This document shows, in pieces, positions 9,945 through 19,604 of a stretch of 64,000 bases of DNA. The DNA is from Halomonas sp. McH1-25 (GTDB taxonomy: Bacteria; Pseudomonadota; Gammaproteobacteria; Pseudomonadales; Halomonadaceae), in contig NZ_JAKRFI010000001.1 of NCBI RefSeq assembly GCF_022348165.1, positions 310,001 through 374,000 of the forward strand, written 5' to 3'. The position numbers and the translations under genes are program-made. The first letter of the stretch is position 1, and each line of letters starts with the position of its first letter. The notes beneath the pieces were generated by a model, which worked only from the letters and a program-made list of their open reading frames with translations, ran no database searches and was not told the origin of the DNA.

Positions 9945-11005
9945 GCCAGGTCGTTCCGCACGCTGCCGAAAGTGTCGTGTCCACACAGACTGACCCGACA
10001 CTGGTCGAGATCCGTGGGCTCGAAAAGCGTTTCCCCCTGTCCGGCGACTTCCTCGACCAGTTGCGCTTCGAGCGCGGCAAGCTGGTGCGTCGCCAGGCTT
10101 ATGTCCACGCCATCAACGGCGTCGATATCGACGTACGGCGCGGCGAGGCACTCTGCGTTGTCGGCGAGTCCGGCTGCGGCAAGTCCACCGTGGCACGCAT
10201 GGTCATGGGCCTGCTGTCGCCGTCGCGTGGCGAAATCCGTTACGCTGGCCAGCGCATCGACGACCTCAGTCCACGTCAGCTGTTGCCGTACCGACGGCGC
10301 ATGCAGATGATATTCCAGAACCCTTATGCCTCGCTGAATCCACGCATGACCATTCAGCAGACCCTGGAAGAACCGCTGCGTTTTCATCATCCGGACTGGA
10401 GCCGCGAACGCATCCGCCAACAGGTCACCGAGGTCATGGGTTCGGTGGGGATCGACCCCGACTGGGGCAAGCGCTTCGGGCACGAATTTTCCGGCGGTCA
10501 GCGACAGCGCATCGCGATTGCCAGGGCGCTGGTGGTCGATCCCGAATTCATCGTTGCCGACGAGCCGATTTCGGCCCTGGACGTATCGATCCAGGCCCAG
10601 GTCTTGAATCTACTGATGGATGCTCAGCGCGACCGCCATCTGACCTACCTGTTCATAACCCATGACCTGGCCGTCGTCGAGCACTTCGGCTCGCGTGTCG
10701 TGGTCATGTATCTGGGTCGGGTGTGTGAAATCGCCGAAACGCGTCAGCTGTTCGCCAAGCCGCATCATCCTTATACGCAAGCGCTGCTTTCGGCCATCCC
10801 GCGTCTTGAAGACGATCGCCCCGATCACATCCGCCTGTCGGGCGAAGTGCCCACACCGGTCAACCTGCCTTCCGGCTGCGTGTTCCACGCTCGCTGTCCG
10901 CACGCCAACGAACGTTGTCGCCAGGAGGTGCCTGAGTTGATTGCGTCCAGCGGCGGCACGCGGGTCGCCTGCCATGCGGTCGAGGAAGGCCGGATCACGG
11001 CATGA
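9941..11005 (+). CDS. dppF: ABC peptide transporter ATPase, DppF type
   Basis: Second ATPase, 354 residues, forming the heterodimer with DppD. Walker A is GESGCGKST, the signature FSGGQRQR, Walker B FIVADEPISALD, H-loop LFITHDLAVV. A cysteine-containing C-terminal extension (PSGCVFHARCPHANERC) is present as in DppD. The long insertion after the first beta strands (DFLDQLRFERGKLVRRQAYVH) is usual for DppF/OppF. The start ATG overlaps the dppD stop. Confidence 0.92.
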   Translation: MSQVVPHAAESVVSTQTDPTLVEIRGLEKRFPLSGDFLDQLRFERGKLVRRQAYVHAINGVDIDVRRGEALCVVGESGCGKSTVARMVMGLLSPSRGEIRYAGQRIDDLSPRQLLPYRRRMQMIFQNPYASLNPRMTIQQTLEEPLRFHHPDWSRERIRQQVTEVMGSVGIDPDWGKRFGHEFSGGQRQRIAIARALVVDPEFIVADEPISALDVSIQAQVLNLLMDAQRDRHLTYLFITHDLAVVEHFGSRVVVMYLGRVCEIAETRQLFAKPHHPYTQALLSAIPRLEDDRPDHIRLSGEVPTPVNLPSGCVFHARCPHANERCRQEVPELIASSGGTRVACHAVEEGRITA

Positions 11006-11076
11006 GCCACGACGTGAACACGATGGCAGCGTTACCCTGTGCGGACACTTCTGCACGGGGGGGTACGGAGTAAGCG

Positions 11077-11988
11077 ATGGAAATCCGCTGGCTGGAAGAC
11101 TTCATTGCCTTGGCCAAGACGCGGCATTTTTCGCGTGCCGCCGACGTTCAGAACGTGACGCAGCCGACCTTTTCGCGGCGCATCAAGCTGCTCGAGGAGG
11201 AAATGGGCCTGACCCTGGTCAACCGGCAGACGCTGCCGCTGTCATTGACACCGGCGGGCGAAGAGTTTTTGCTGCTGTGCGAGTACGTGACCGAGCGCGT
11301 GCGCCTGACCCGCGAACGTCTACATCAGATAGCCGACAACCAGGCCCGGCGTATCGTCATCGCCGCGCCGCAGAGCGTACTATCCTATGTGCTTCCCGAC
11401 TGGCTTGCCCGGCACGACTTGCAGGAGCGTGTCGAACCCTATCTGCGTGCCACCAGTTGGCTGCTGCTCGATTATTTTCACGCCCTGGAGCGTGACGAAT
11501 GCGACCTTGCCTTTTGCTACTGGCCGCAAGGACGCAGCCCGCTGACCCTGGATCTGTCCGGCTACGAATATCTACGCATCGACACCGAGACACTGATCCC
11601 TGTCAGCGCGCCGGACGATAACGGCAAGCCCAGGTACGCTCTGCCCGGCCAACGACGCCAACCGCTGCCCTACATTGCCTACCATCCTCGCGGCTTGCTA
11701 CATGCCGTGCTCGAGGCAAGGCTGGCGCAGGCCTCGCAAGAAGTTCACCTGATGAAACTCAACGAGAACGTGCAGACGGCCAATATCAAGGAACTGGTCA
11801 CGCAGGGTTACGGTATCGGCTGGCTGCCGTTGCGTACGGTGCAACGCTCGCTGGCCAGTGGCGAGCTCGTGTACGCCGGCGATGAACGCTGGAACGTGCC
11901 CCTCGAATTGCGCCTCTATCGCTACTGCGAGCACCGCCATCCGGGGCTCGACGACCTCTGGCAGCAACTTCAGGAGACCGTGACATGA
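11077..11988 (+). CDS. LysR-family regulator, HypT-like
   Basis: A 303-residue LysR-type regulator with an N-terminal winged HTH (HFSRAADVQNVTQPTFSRR) and a periplasmic-binding-protein-like effector domain. The N-terminus (EIRWLEDFIALAKTRHFS) and C-terminus resemble E. coli HypT/YjiE and the second regulator in this window at 45221-46138. It sits between the peptide transporter and pepQ, overlapping pepQ by 4 bp, so it most likely controls this locus; a peptide or amino acid effector is inference. GGAG lies about 8 nt before the ATG. Confidence 0.85.
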   Translation: MEIRWLEDFIALAKTRHFSRAADVQNVTQPTFSRRIKLLEEEMGLTLVNRQTLPLSLTPAGEEFLLLCEYVTERVRLTRERLHQIADNQARRIVIAAPQSVLSYVLPDWLARHDLQERVEPYLRATSWLLLDYFHALERDECDLAFCYWPQGRSPLTLDLSGYEYLRIDTETLIPVSAPDDNGKPRYALPGQRRQPLPYIAYHPRGLLHAVLEARLAQASQEVHLMKLNENVQTANIKELVTQGYGIGWLPLRTVQRSLASGELVYAGDERWNVPLELRLYRYCEHRHPGLDDLWQQLQETVT

Positions 11989-13298
11989 GCGATGATTACC
12001 CGACGGACCACTTGAATCATCTAGCCTGGTTGACGAGCGCCTACCAAGGCGTGGCCGAAACACAAGGCTATGAGGCGCTGCTGCTTTACAGTGGCGCGCC
12101 CCGTTACCATCATGCCGATGACCAGGCGGCGACCTTCCGGACCTATGCGCATTTCCTGCATTGGGTACCGTTGCCTGGTGTGAGCCACAGTTGGCTATGG
12201 ATTCGCCCCGGCAACACGCCGGTACTGTACCTGCATGCGCCGGACGACTTTTGGCACCTTTCCCCCCAATTGCCCGATGCGCCATGGACGTCCCGCTTCG
12301 ATATCCGCCTGACGGTCGACACGAGACCATCGATATCGCCCACAGGGCGGCTAGCGATACTTGGCGACGTACCCGCCGATCTCGCTCAGCGGCTGGGCGG
12401 CGAACTCAATCCGCCCAGACTCGTCCGCGCGCTCGATGAATTACGAGTGCGCAAGACCGCGTACGAAATCGACTGCATCCGTGACGCCAACCGCCTGGCC
12501 CTGGCCGGTCATCGGGCTGCCCATGATGCGTTCGAGACTGGCGCGGCAGAACTCGATATCCAGCTCGCCTATCTGGGTGCGAGCCGGCAGCGTGAATCCG
12601 ACGTTCCCTACCAGAACATCATTGGCCTCAATCGGCATGCCGGCGTGCTGCATTACCAGCACTACGATTTGCAGCCGCCAGCCAGTTACTCGAGCCTGCT
12701 GGTCGATGCCGGTCGCAGTGTGGCCGGATATGCGTCCGATATTACCCGCACCTGGGCAGGCAGCGATGCCGATGCACGATTCAGTGCGCTGATACACGCC
12801 ATGGAAGCCATGCAGCAACGCCTGATCGAGGCCATTCGCCCCGGCGTATCGTTCATCGTCCTGCATCGGCGCATGCACCAGGAGCTGGGGAAATTGCTGA
12901 TCGAGCACGGCCTGACTCGCTGTAGCGAAGAGGCTGCCGTCGAGTCCGGCATTACACGCGCGTTCTGCCCGCATGGATTGGGCCATCTCCTCGGCCTGCA
13001 GGTACACGATGTGGGAGGTCGCGTTGCATCTGACGGCCAGCCGCTACCGGCACCGGAAAGCGACCCCGCCTTGCGACTGACGCGAGAGCTGGAAGCGGAG
13101 ATGGTAGTTACGGTGGAGCCTGGCCTGTACTTCATTCCCCTATTACTCGACCCATTGCGGGAAACGCCAACCGGGCGGCACATCGAGTGGGCACTGGTCG
13201 ATGCACTTGCTGGTCATGGTGGGATACGTATCGAAGACAATATCCGAGTCGCCGAAGCGGGCCACGAAAACTTGACGCGCATCGGACTGGCCCACTGA
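11985..13298 (+). CDS. pepQ: Xaa-Pro dipeptidase PepQ
   Basis: Cytoplasmic metallopeptidase (M24B) that splits dipeptides with C-terminal proline. The 437-residue protein matches E. coli PepQ end to end (LDELRVRKTAYEIDCIRDAN, SDVPYQNIIGLNRHAGVLHY). The five metal ligands can be seen: two Asp in LLVDAGR and SDITRTW, His in CPHGLGHLLGLQVHD, and two Glu in TVEPGLYF and GGIRIEDNI. The start overlaps the lysR stop by 4 bp. Its position after a dipeptide importer suggests that imported Xaa-Pro dipeptides are hydrolysed, giving proline, which is also an osmolyte. Confidence 0.92.
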   Translation: MSDDYPTDHLNHLAWLTSAYQGVAETQGYEALLLYSGAPRYHHADDQAATFRTYAHFLHWVPLPGVSHSWLWIRPGNTPVLYLHAPDDFWHLSPQLPDAPWTSRFDIRLTVDTRPSISPTGRLAILGDVPADLAQRLGGELNPPRLVRALDELRVRKTAYEIDCIRDANRLALAGHRAAHDAFETGAAELDIQLAYLGASRQRESDVPYQNIIGLNRHAGVLHYQHYDLQPPASYSSLLVDAGRSVAGYASDITRTWAGSDADARFSALIHAMEAMQQRLIEAIRPGVSFIVLHRRMHQELGKLLIEHGLTRCSEEAAVESGITRAFCPHGLGHLLGLQVHDVGGRVASDGQPLPAPESDPALRLTRELEAEMVVTVEPGLYFIPLLLDPLRETPTGRHIEWALVDALAGHGGIRIEDNIRVAEAGHENLTRIGLAH

Positions 13299-13369
13299 AT
13301 CGCCTTTTGGCGACTTGCCAGCCGGTGCGTGAACGATATGCTGATAGAAGGATTTATAGCGAGGTCAGT

Positions 13370-14392
13370 ATGTCACGCATCGTCCCCGCAGACTTTCGGC
13401 CCGCCAGGGGGCTCTCCAACCGGCACGTCCAAACCCTGTTGCCCCGCCTGCGCCCCTTGGTGTCGCTCGAACGCGATACCGAGATTCTCAATCTTCCCGA
13501 CGGCGACTTCGTCGAACTGGCCTGGGTGCGTCCCGCGCCGTTACACGACGATGCCCCAGTGTTCGTACTGTTTCATGGCCTGGAGGGAGGATTCGACTCG
13601 CCCTACGCCCGGGAGATATTGGCCGCCGCAAGCGCATTGGGCTGGCGAACGGTGATGATGCATTTCCGTGGCTGTGGTCAGGCTCCCAATCGTTTGCCGA
13701 GAGCCTATCATTCCGGCGATACCGCCGATGCATACTGGTTCATTGGTCAGCTTGCCCGCCGTTATCCGCGGGCCATCAAAGTCGCGGCAGGCGTTTCCCT
13801 GGGCGGTAACATGCTTGTCAAGTTGGTCGCCGAACAGGGCGGCGACGGACTCGACCTGGCCGGTGCCATTGCCATCAGTGCCCCACTCGACCTCGCTGCG
13901 TGCGCCGACGCGCTCAATCGCGGCTTTTCTCGTCACTATCAGCGTTACCTGCTGAAGTCGCTCAAGCTGAAGATCACCGCCAAGATGACGACCGAGACGC
14001 TTCCCATTAGCCTGTCATCCTGTCAACTCAGTCGGCTGGATAGTTTCTGGGCCTACGACAACGAAGTGACTGCTCCGCTGCATGGTTTCAGTTCGGCCAG
14101 CGACTATTACCGTCGCTCCTCCGCGGGGCGCCTGATAGGCGATATCGAATTGCCGACCCTGATCCTGCAGGCCGCCGACGATCCGTTCATGCCAGACGAT
14201 CTGTTCGAGCGCCTGCCGACGCCCAGCGATGCCGTGCGTGTCGAGATCGCCAGCCATGGCGGCCATGTCGGTTTCATCGAGTCACGTCAGGGCCGTCTTG
14301 GCTCATGGCTGGCACGCCGCGTATGTCGACAGTTGCAGGACTGGGCCAGTGTACCTCGTCAGTTGCACCTCATGACGAACCGACCGGACTGA
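13370..14392 (+). CDS. Alpha/beta hydrolase, YheT family
   Basis: A 340-residue AB-hydrolase of the YheT/EMB8 family. The nucleophile is S143 in [10 protein letters not shown], the acid is in [12 protein letters not shown] and the histidine in SHGGHVGF. The family signature [19 protein letters not shown] is at the N-terminus. The ATG at 13370 has GAGG about 7 nt upstream; an open frame runs 61 codons further up but through pepQ. The natural substrate is not known; esterase activity is reported for relatives. It ends 23 bp inside the convergent msrA gene. Confidence 0.85.
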   Translation: MSRIVPADFRPARGLSNRHVQTLLPRLRPLVSLERDTEILNLPDGDFVELAWVRPAPLHDDAPVFVLFHGLEGGFDSPYAREILAAASALGWRTVMMHFRGCGQAPNRLPRAYHSGDTADAYWFIGQLARRYPRAIKVAAGVSLGGNMLVKLVAEQGGDGLDLAGAIAISAPLDLAACADALNRGFSRHYQRYLLKSLKLKITAKMTTETLPISLSSCQLSRLDSFWAYDNEVTAPLHGFSSASDYYRRSSAGRLIGDIELPTLILQAADDPFMPDDLFERLPTPSDAVRVEIASHGGHVGFIESRQGRLGSWLARRVCRQLQDWASVPRQLHLMTNRPD

Positions 14393-15020
14393 GTGGACAT
14401 TGCACTCCCGTGCCACGCAGGCCGCAATAGCCCCCCGGGTTCTTGGCCAGATACTGCTGGTGATATTCCTCGGCGTAGTAAAATGTCTCGAGTGGCGCAA
14501 TTTCGGTGGTAATCGTGCCCTTGCCTGCCTGGCTCAGCGCCTGCTGATAGCTGTCACGACTGGCCTCCGCCTCGCGACGCTGGGAATCACTGGTGGTATA
14601 GATCGCCGAGCGATACTGACTGCCGATATCGTTGCCTTGGCGCATGCCTTGCGTGGGGTCATGGGCTTCCCAGAATACCTGCAAGATACGATCGAGACCG
14701 ATCGCCTCGGGGTCGAATACGACGCGTACCACTTCGGTATGCCCTGTGCCCCCGGTACAGGTTTCCTCATAGGTCGGATTGGGGGTGAATCCGCCAGCAT
14801 AGCCGACCGCCGTGACGTGCACACCCGACAGCTGCCAGAACAAGCGCTCGGCGCCCCAGAAGCACCCCAGGCCCAGAACGATCTCCTCACAGCCCGACGG
14901 GAAAGGCGGTATCATCGAGTGACCGTTGACGAGATGCCTGCCGGAGATTCGTATCGGCTCGCCACGCCCCGGCAGGGCTTCATCGGCCGCCGGCATGCGC
15001 TGTTTATCACGTGACCACAT
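14370..15020 (-). CDS. msrA: Peptide methionine sulfoxide reductase MsrA
   Basis: Reduces methionine-S-sulfoxide in free and protein-bound methionine. The 216-residue protein follows E. coli MsrA closely, including the N-terminal extension ([12 protein letters not shown]...LVNGHSM). The catalytic cysteine is in [33 protein letters not shown] is the other family hallmark, and the recycling cysteines lie near [13 protein letters not shown] at the end. AGGAGG stands 7 nt before ATG 15020, which decides the start over a longer frame. The 3' end overlaps the yheT-like gene and the 5' end touches the divergent ychJ-like gene. Confidence 0.94.
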   Translation of the reverse strand: MWSRDKQRMPAADEALPGRGEPIRISGRHLVNGHSMIPPFPSGCEEIVLGLGCFWGAERLFWQLSGVHVTAVGYAGGFTPNPTYEETCTGGTGHTEVVRVVFDPEAIGLDRILQVFWEAHDPTQGMRQGNDIGSQYRSAIYTTSDSQRREAEASRDSYQQALSQAGKGTITTEIAPLETFYYAEEYHQQYLAKNPGGYCGLRGTGVQCPLSPVGSS

Positions 15021-15511
15021 GGAGTCGCCTCCTCTTGGTTCAGAATGAAGTTTTTCGATTATGTACCTGCGGCAGTCGCCGTGCCTATGCCCAGTGCTGC
15101 CAACCGGTGCATGACGACCCATCCTGCGCAGGCAAGCCTGAAGCGTTGATGCGTGCCCGCTTCACTGCGTTTGCCCAGGGCAAGACGGAAGTTCTGCTTG
15201 CCACTTGGGCTCCCGAAACCCGACCGCCGCGGCACGCTCTCGAGGATGCCCAGCCTCGCTGGCTACACCTGGACATCGAGGCCAGCGGTGGACAGCCGCC
15301 CGAAGGCTGGGTCCGGTTCCAGGCCACGGGACGGCAAAATGGCCGCTTCTTCACGCTGCAGGAAACCAGCCGCTTTCGATTCGACGACGATGCACGGCAA
15401 TGGTTTTACGTCGATGGCGACGCACAATGGCGCAGCTTATCGGCTGGCCGCAGTGCCCCATGTCCCTGTGGCAGCGGTGTCAAGGCGAAGCGTTGCTGCG
15501 CCCGAGACTGA
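15011..15511 (+). CDS. YchJ-family SEC-C motif protein
   Basis: A small zinc-binding protein of the UPF0225/YchJ family, function unknown. It has an N-terminal [13 protein letters not shown] motif, a central domain ([18 protein letters not shown]) and a C-terminal SEC-C zinc knuckle [14 protein letters not shown]. The start is uncertain: ATG 15011 overlaps the msrA start by 10 bp, while TTG 15035 avoids overlap and leaves 8 residues before LCTCGS, closer to E. coli YchJ. Neither has a strong ribosome site. The 3' end runs 32 bp into tamB on the other strand. Confidence 0.82.
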   Translation: MTTWSRLLLVQNEVFRLCTCGSRRAYAQCCQPVHDDPSCAGKPEALMRARFTAFAQGKTEVLLATWAPETRPPRHALEDAQPRWLHLDIEASGGQPPEGWVRFQATGRQNGRFFTLQETSRFRFDDDARQWFYVDGDAQWRSLSAGRSAPCPCGSGVKAKRCCARD

Positions 15512-18500
15512 AGGTATAGATCAGATCCACGGCCTGAGCTGCACCGGATACGGCCTCGACGTAAAGATTCTGTAGCAGCTTGTAGCGCAGGGTCAGTTGG
15601 GCGATCGGCGAAAATATTCCTACGCCATAGCTGACCTTGAGATCGTCGAAGAGATAGCCGCTGACGACGACCTGACTCTCTTCTCCGCTGCCCGACGTAT
15701 CCAAGCTCAGGTCCTCGACACCGAAAACCTGGCCGAGCTGCCCCACGGCACCGCCAGTGCGCGACAGCGACAGACCGATCAGAGCCGAGGTCAGGGCGCC
15801 GTCATCGCCGCCGGCGTCGTCCGGCGCCCGGCCGCGCAGCAGGTAGGACAGCGCACGGCTCTCGTCCATGGCCGGCTCGGAGAAGATGGACAGGTTGGGT
15901 TGCGAAGCAGGCCCCGTCACGCGCAGCCCGGCAATCACATCGTCTTCGGTGGCTTCAGGGTTGCGAATGGCTTCGAATTGCAAGCGGGGCTGCGATGCCG
16001 GGCCACTGAACAGTACCTGACCGCGGCGAATGATCAGGTCCTGACCGAAGGCCTGGTAGCGGCCGTCATTCAGATTGATCTCACCGAACAATTGAACGGG
16101 GCCCGTGGCCTGGCGGACCTGAAGGTCGCCCTGCAATTCCGCCTCGAGGCCATAGGCCTCGAGTTGCACATCGGGACCCAGGCTCACATCGACCGCCACA
16201 TCGAGACGCATACCGGCCTCTTGCAATGCCTGAGCCGCTGCTTCGTCCCCTCCTTCCGTCGCCTCTTCCAGCGCCTGTCGCGCCGCCTCGCGAGCACGCG
16301 CTTCATCTTCGCGTGTGATGATCACCTCGTCGGAACTCGGCGCCACGGCGGAGGGTGGCGACTCGGATCTGGAGACGCTCAGCCGCGCCCAGGGAACCTG
16401 CACGTCGCCCCGTATACGCAGTAGCTCGGGCGTGGCACGAATGTCCAGATCGGGTGCGACACGCAGGCGACCGAACTCGGGCATATCGACGAGCAGCGGC
16501 GATTGGGTACCTTCGACGCCGAGCTCGGCCACCCATTCGCCGGGTACGGGCCAGCGTGCCTGGCCCTGCAGCTCGAGTCGCCCTTCATCGGCAGCCACGA
16601 AACCGTCCAGGGTCGCATTATCGCCCAGGAGCTGAATGTCCAGACGGCCATCACGGATGGCCAAGGGAATATCGCCCCCGCTCACCCGTAAATCGCCAAG
16701 TTGAAGATTGCCATTGAGGCGGGGATCGGCCAGCGCACCGCCCAGATTCACCTGGCCATTCAGTGCACCCTCGAGTTGCTCCAATCCGGTTACCAAGCGG
16801 CGATACGGGGACAGCTGAATGTCGTTGAACGTGATGTTGCCCCCCAACTGCGCATTGCCGGTGGGATCCGTGATTGCCGCATTTACCGCCAACTCTCCGG
16901 CCTCGGCAAGAGACAGGGTCGACTCGACATTGGCCCTGGCAGGGGTGGCATCGAGTTGCAACGACAGGCGCGAATCGGGCAGCGACCAAGGCTGCCCGTA
17001 GGCATCTTCGCCGCTCAACGCCAGCCGGCTTTGCAGGTCCGCCTGTGCCGACCAGCGTCCACCGCTTGACCAGCCAAGAGCGATGCGTCCATTGCTTTCG
17101 CCCTCGGCACTCCAGGCCTCGGGAAGTGCCGCATTCACCAGGTCCATGGGAAAGTCGCGCAGGGCAAGCACGACATTGCCTTGCTCTGCGGATGCCTGGA
17201 GCCGCTCCACGGAACATAGACGACCGCCTTGTTGCCTTACCAGACAGAAGGGTTCGGCCGTGACGCGACCCTCGGGCAGAGCGACGCTAAACTCTGCCGC
17301 CTCGTCGAGGCGCAGATCCGCCTGTTCGGTGTCGACTGCCAGCGAGGTAAGGCGCCCCTGATAACGGGTGCGTTGTGCATCGAGTCCGCCGGTCAACGCC
17401 AGCGAGGCTGATGTTAACGGCATCGACTCGGCTGCATCGACGGCCAATTCGAGACGATGCTGCGACAGGCGCCCATCGAGGTCGAGATCGACATGCTCGA
17501 TACGTTGCCCACCCGCCTCGATACCGTAAACATCCAAGGCGACATCGAGACGGGGGTCTTCCAGGCCGGCCGTCTCGGCATCCAGGCTCAAGCGGTCGAG
17601 ACGGTTTTCGGCATAGCGAAGATCGTTGCCCGACAGGGTGAGATCGAGCTGGGGCGCCTCGAACGTTCCGCCTACCGTAAAGCGACCTTGTGCGCTTCCT
17701 CCCAATGCCGGCAATAGTGTGCCTAGTGCCGGTGCGTTCAACTCGCCACTCAGGTCCATCGATTCGGCAATGCTGCCCTGCGCCGTCAGGCGATTTTCGC
17801 CCTGGCGCAGTTGCAGTCGCTGTATCCGCCAACGCATGTCGCTGTTGCCGCTAAGCTGGGCTTCCAACGATAGCGGGCGCTGCTGCAGCGTGCCTTCGAT
17901 GTCGAGTTGCGGAACGCTTAGCTGCCATCCTTCGTCCTCTTCACGCATGGCGAAGTGCACTTCGGCGTCGCCGCTCAACCGGCCCTGGACAGCATCGGTC
18001 AAGGCATCCAGAGAAAAGCGGTCCAGGTTCAGGCTGGCATCGACCTCCAGACGCGGTGTCCAGCGAACGGCACCGCGACTGATCAATGCGCCGCTATCGG
18101 CCGACACGGCCAGCGGCGTCCAGGCGAAACGTTCGAGGTCACCTTCGCCGGTCATCGCCAGGCTGATTTCTTCAGGCAATTCCCCACCTGAAACCGCACC
18201 GGAAAGCGCGACACGATAGCCGGCCAGATCGCCATCGGCACGCAATGTCAGATCCTTCACTACGTAGGGCACACGCTCTGGGCTGACGATGCTCGCTGCA
18301 TCCTCTCCAGGAGAGACTCCCGTGGCTGCCTCGATAGCGACGTCGACCGCTGCAGAGTCGATATATGTTCCTTCCAACGGCCACTGCGCACGATCCGCCT
18401 CGAGCAGTAGCTCGAACGGAACGGTGGGTGCCAGCAGGTCGGCCTGCGCCTGGAGTGTGGCAGCCAGCGGCCCGCCGGCCTCGAGATTCGCCGACAGATC

Positions 18501-19604
18501 GGCCAGGCTGCCATCGAGCGTCAGCGAGAGCGTTTCACCTGCCAAGGGAGCGCGATGAACCACTGCGTTCAGTTCGGCGTTCAAGGGATAAGCGTCCTGC
18601 AGACTGACGCTGGCACTAAGTTCGGCATCGGCTTCGGAGGAAGTCACGGCCAGATTGTGCAGGCGCATGTCATGGCCTTCGCCTTCCAGGCTAAGCGCGA
18701 GCCGCTCGACGACATAACGCTCGGGGCCGTCGATGACGAAATCCTCGGCCACGAGGCTAGGCACTCTGATGGCCATGGGCAGGGTAATCTCGGGCAAGCT
18801 GATCGGCTCGCGATCGGCCAGTGACGTCTCGTCCCGTTCTCCCTGCGTCTCTTCGCTAGGACTGGCCTGAACCGGCATGGAAGCGACACCGATCGCCGCA
18901 TCGATAGCATCCGCCGTCAATGGCCGTATCGGGGGCTCTGTCTCGCTGGTAGCGTCCGATTCGCCATCGGCCACCATCGGTTCCGGTAGCGCCAAGGCCT
19001 GCCCGGATGAGACCGGCAGAACCAGCTTGCCATCGCTCAAGCGTGTCGGTAGCAAAGTGAAAGTATCGCCTGAGAGACGTGCGCCGGAGGTGAAACGTTG
19101 CAACGCGAAGCGTGTCCCATCAGCCAGCCGGACGTCGACATCGCGCAACTCCAACGCTCGTAGCTCGATAGGAAACGGCACGGCGATCGAGGGCATACCG
19201 CCGCCCTCCGACTCCGAGGGATCCGCTCCCTGTGTCGTTGCATCGCTTTCCTGGATATCCACGTCAACGTCTGACAATTGCAGGGCGTCCAGGCATAGTT
19301 TGCCATCGAGCAGGCAGTCTTCGGCCCAGGCCAGGTGCAGGCGACCGATACGAACGAACGCCGGGCCGGCCGTCAGCTCCAGTCCTTCCAGGGTCAAATC
19401 GTCGAGAAACGCCCCGCTGACACTCTCTACCGAGAAGAAGCCCCGCTCCTCGCCCTGATTCACGAGCCAGGACGTTCCCCAGGGAGACAATGCCAAGCCC
19501 AACAGAAACAGGACCAACCCGATCAGCCACAGCGGGAACCAAAGCAACAGGCGGAGTAGAACGGTAATCAAAATTCGGGACCTATGGCGAAATGCAGACG
19601 CCAC
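15480..19604 (-). CDS. tamB: Translocation and assembly module subunit TamB
   Basis: Inner-membrane-anchored AsmA-like protein that spans the periplasm as a beta-taco and works with TamA in outer-membrane protein or lipid transport. The 1374-residue product is somewhat longer than E. coli TamB (about 1260). It has an N-terminal signal anchor (about 10-42), long repetitive beta structure, and the conserved DUF490 C-terminus (NLNDGRYQAFGQDLIIRRGQ, ATEDDVIAGLRVTGPASQPN, SQVVVSGYLFDDLKVSYGVG). Extra length comes from acidic spacers near residues 85-105 and 205-250 and a charged Ala/Glu-rich helix around 1095-1140. It overlaps tamA by 37 bp. Confidence 0.95.
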   Translation of the reverse strand: MASAFRHRSRILITVLLRLLLWFPLWLIGLVLFLLGLALSPWGTSWLVNQGEERGFFSVESVSGAFLDDLTLEGLELTAGPAFVRIGRLHLAWAEDCLLDGKLCLDALQLSDVDVDIQESDATTQGADPSESEGGGMPSIAVPFPIELRALELRDVDVRLADGTRFALQRFTSGARLSGDTFTLLPTRLSDGKLVLPVSSGQALALPEPMVADGESDATSETEPPIRPLTADAIDAAIGVASMPVQASPSEETQGERDETSLADREPISLPEITLPMAIRVPSLVAEDFVIDGPERYVVERLALSLEGEGHDMRLHNLAVTSSEADAELSASVSLQDAYPLNAELNAVVHRAPLAGETLSLTLDGSLADLSANLEAGGPLAATLQAQADLLAPTVPFELLLEADRAQWPLEGTYIDSAAVDVAIEAATGVSPGEDAASIVSPERVPYVVKDLTLRADGDLAGYRVALSGAVSGGELPEEISLAMTGEGDLERFAWTPLAVSADSGALISRGAVRWTPRLEVDASLNLDRFSLDALTDAVQGRLSGDAEVHFAMREEDEGWQLSVPQLDIEGTLQQRPLSLEAQLSGNSDMRWRIQRLQLRQGENRLTAQGSIAESMDLSGELNAPALGTLLPALGGSAQGRFTVGGTFEAPQLDLTLSGNDLRYAENRLDRLSLDAETAGLEDPRLDVALDVYGIEAGGQRIEHVDLDLDGRLSQHRLELAVDAAESMPLTSASLALTGGLDAQRTRYQGRLTSLAVDTEQADLRLDEAAEFSVALPEGRVTAEPFCLVRQQGGRLCSVERLQASAEQGNVVLALRDFPMDLVNAALPEAWSAEGESNGRIALGWSSGGRWSAQADLQSRLALSGEDAYGQPWSLPDSRLSLQLDATPARANVESTLSLAEAGELAVNAAITDPTGNAQLGGNITFNDIQLSPYRRLVTGLEQLEGALNGQVNLGGALADPRLNGNLQLGDLRVSGGDIPLAIRDGRLDIQLLGDNATLDGFVAADEGRLELQGQARWPVPGEWVAELGVEGTQSPLLVDMPEFGRLRVAPDLDIRATPELLRIRGDVQVPWARLSVSRSESPPSAVAPSSDEVIITREDEARAREAARQALEEATEGGDEAAAQALQEAGMRLDVAVDVSLGPDVQLEAYGLEAELQGDLQVRQATGPVQLFGEINLNDGRYQAFGQDLIIRRGQVLFSGPASQPRLQFEAIRNPEATEDDVIAGLRVTGPASQPNLSIFSEPAMDESRALSYLLRGRAPDDAGGDDGALTSALIGLSLSRTGGAVGQLGQVFGVEDLSLDTSGSGEESQVVVSGYLFDDLKVSYGVGIFSPIAQLTLRYKLLQNLYVEAVSGAAQAVDLIYTFSLGRSNASP

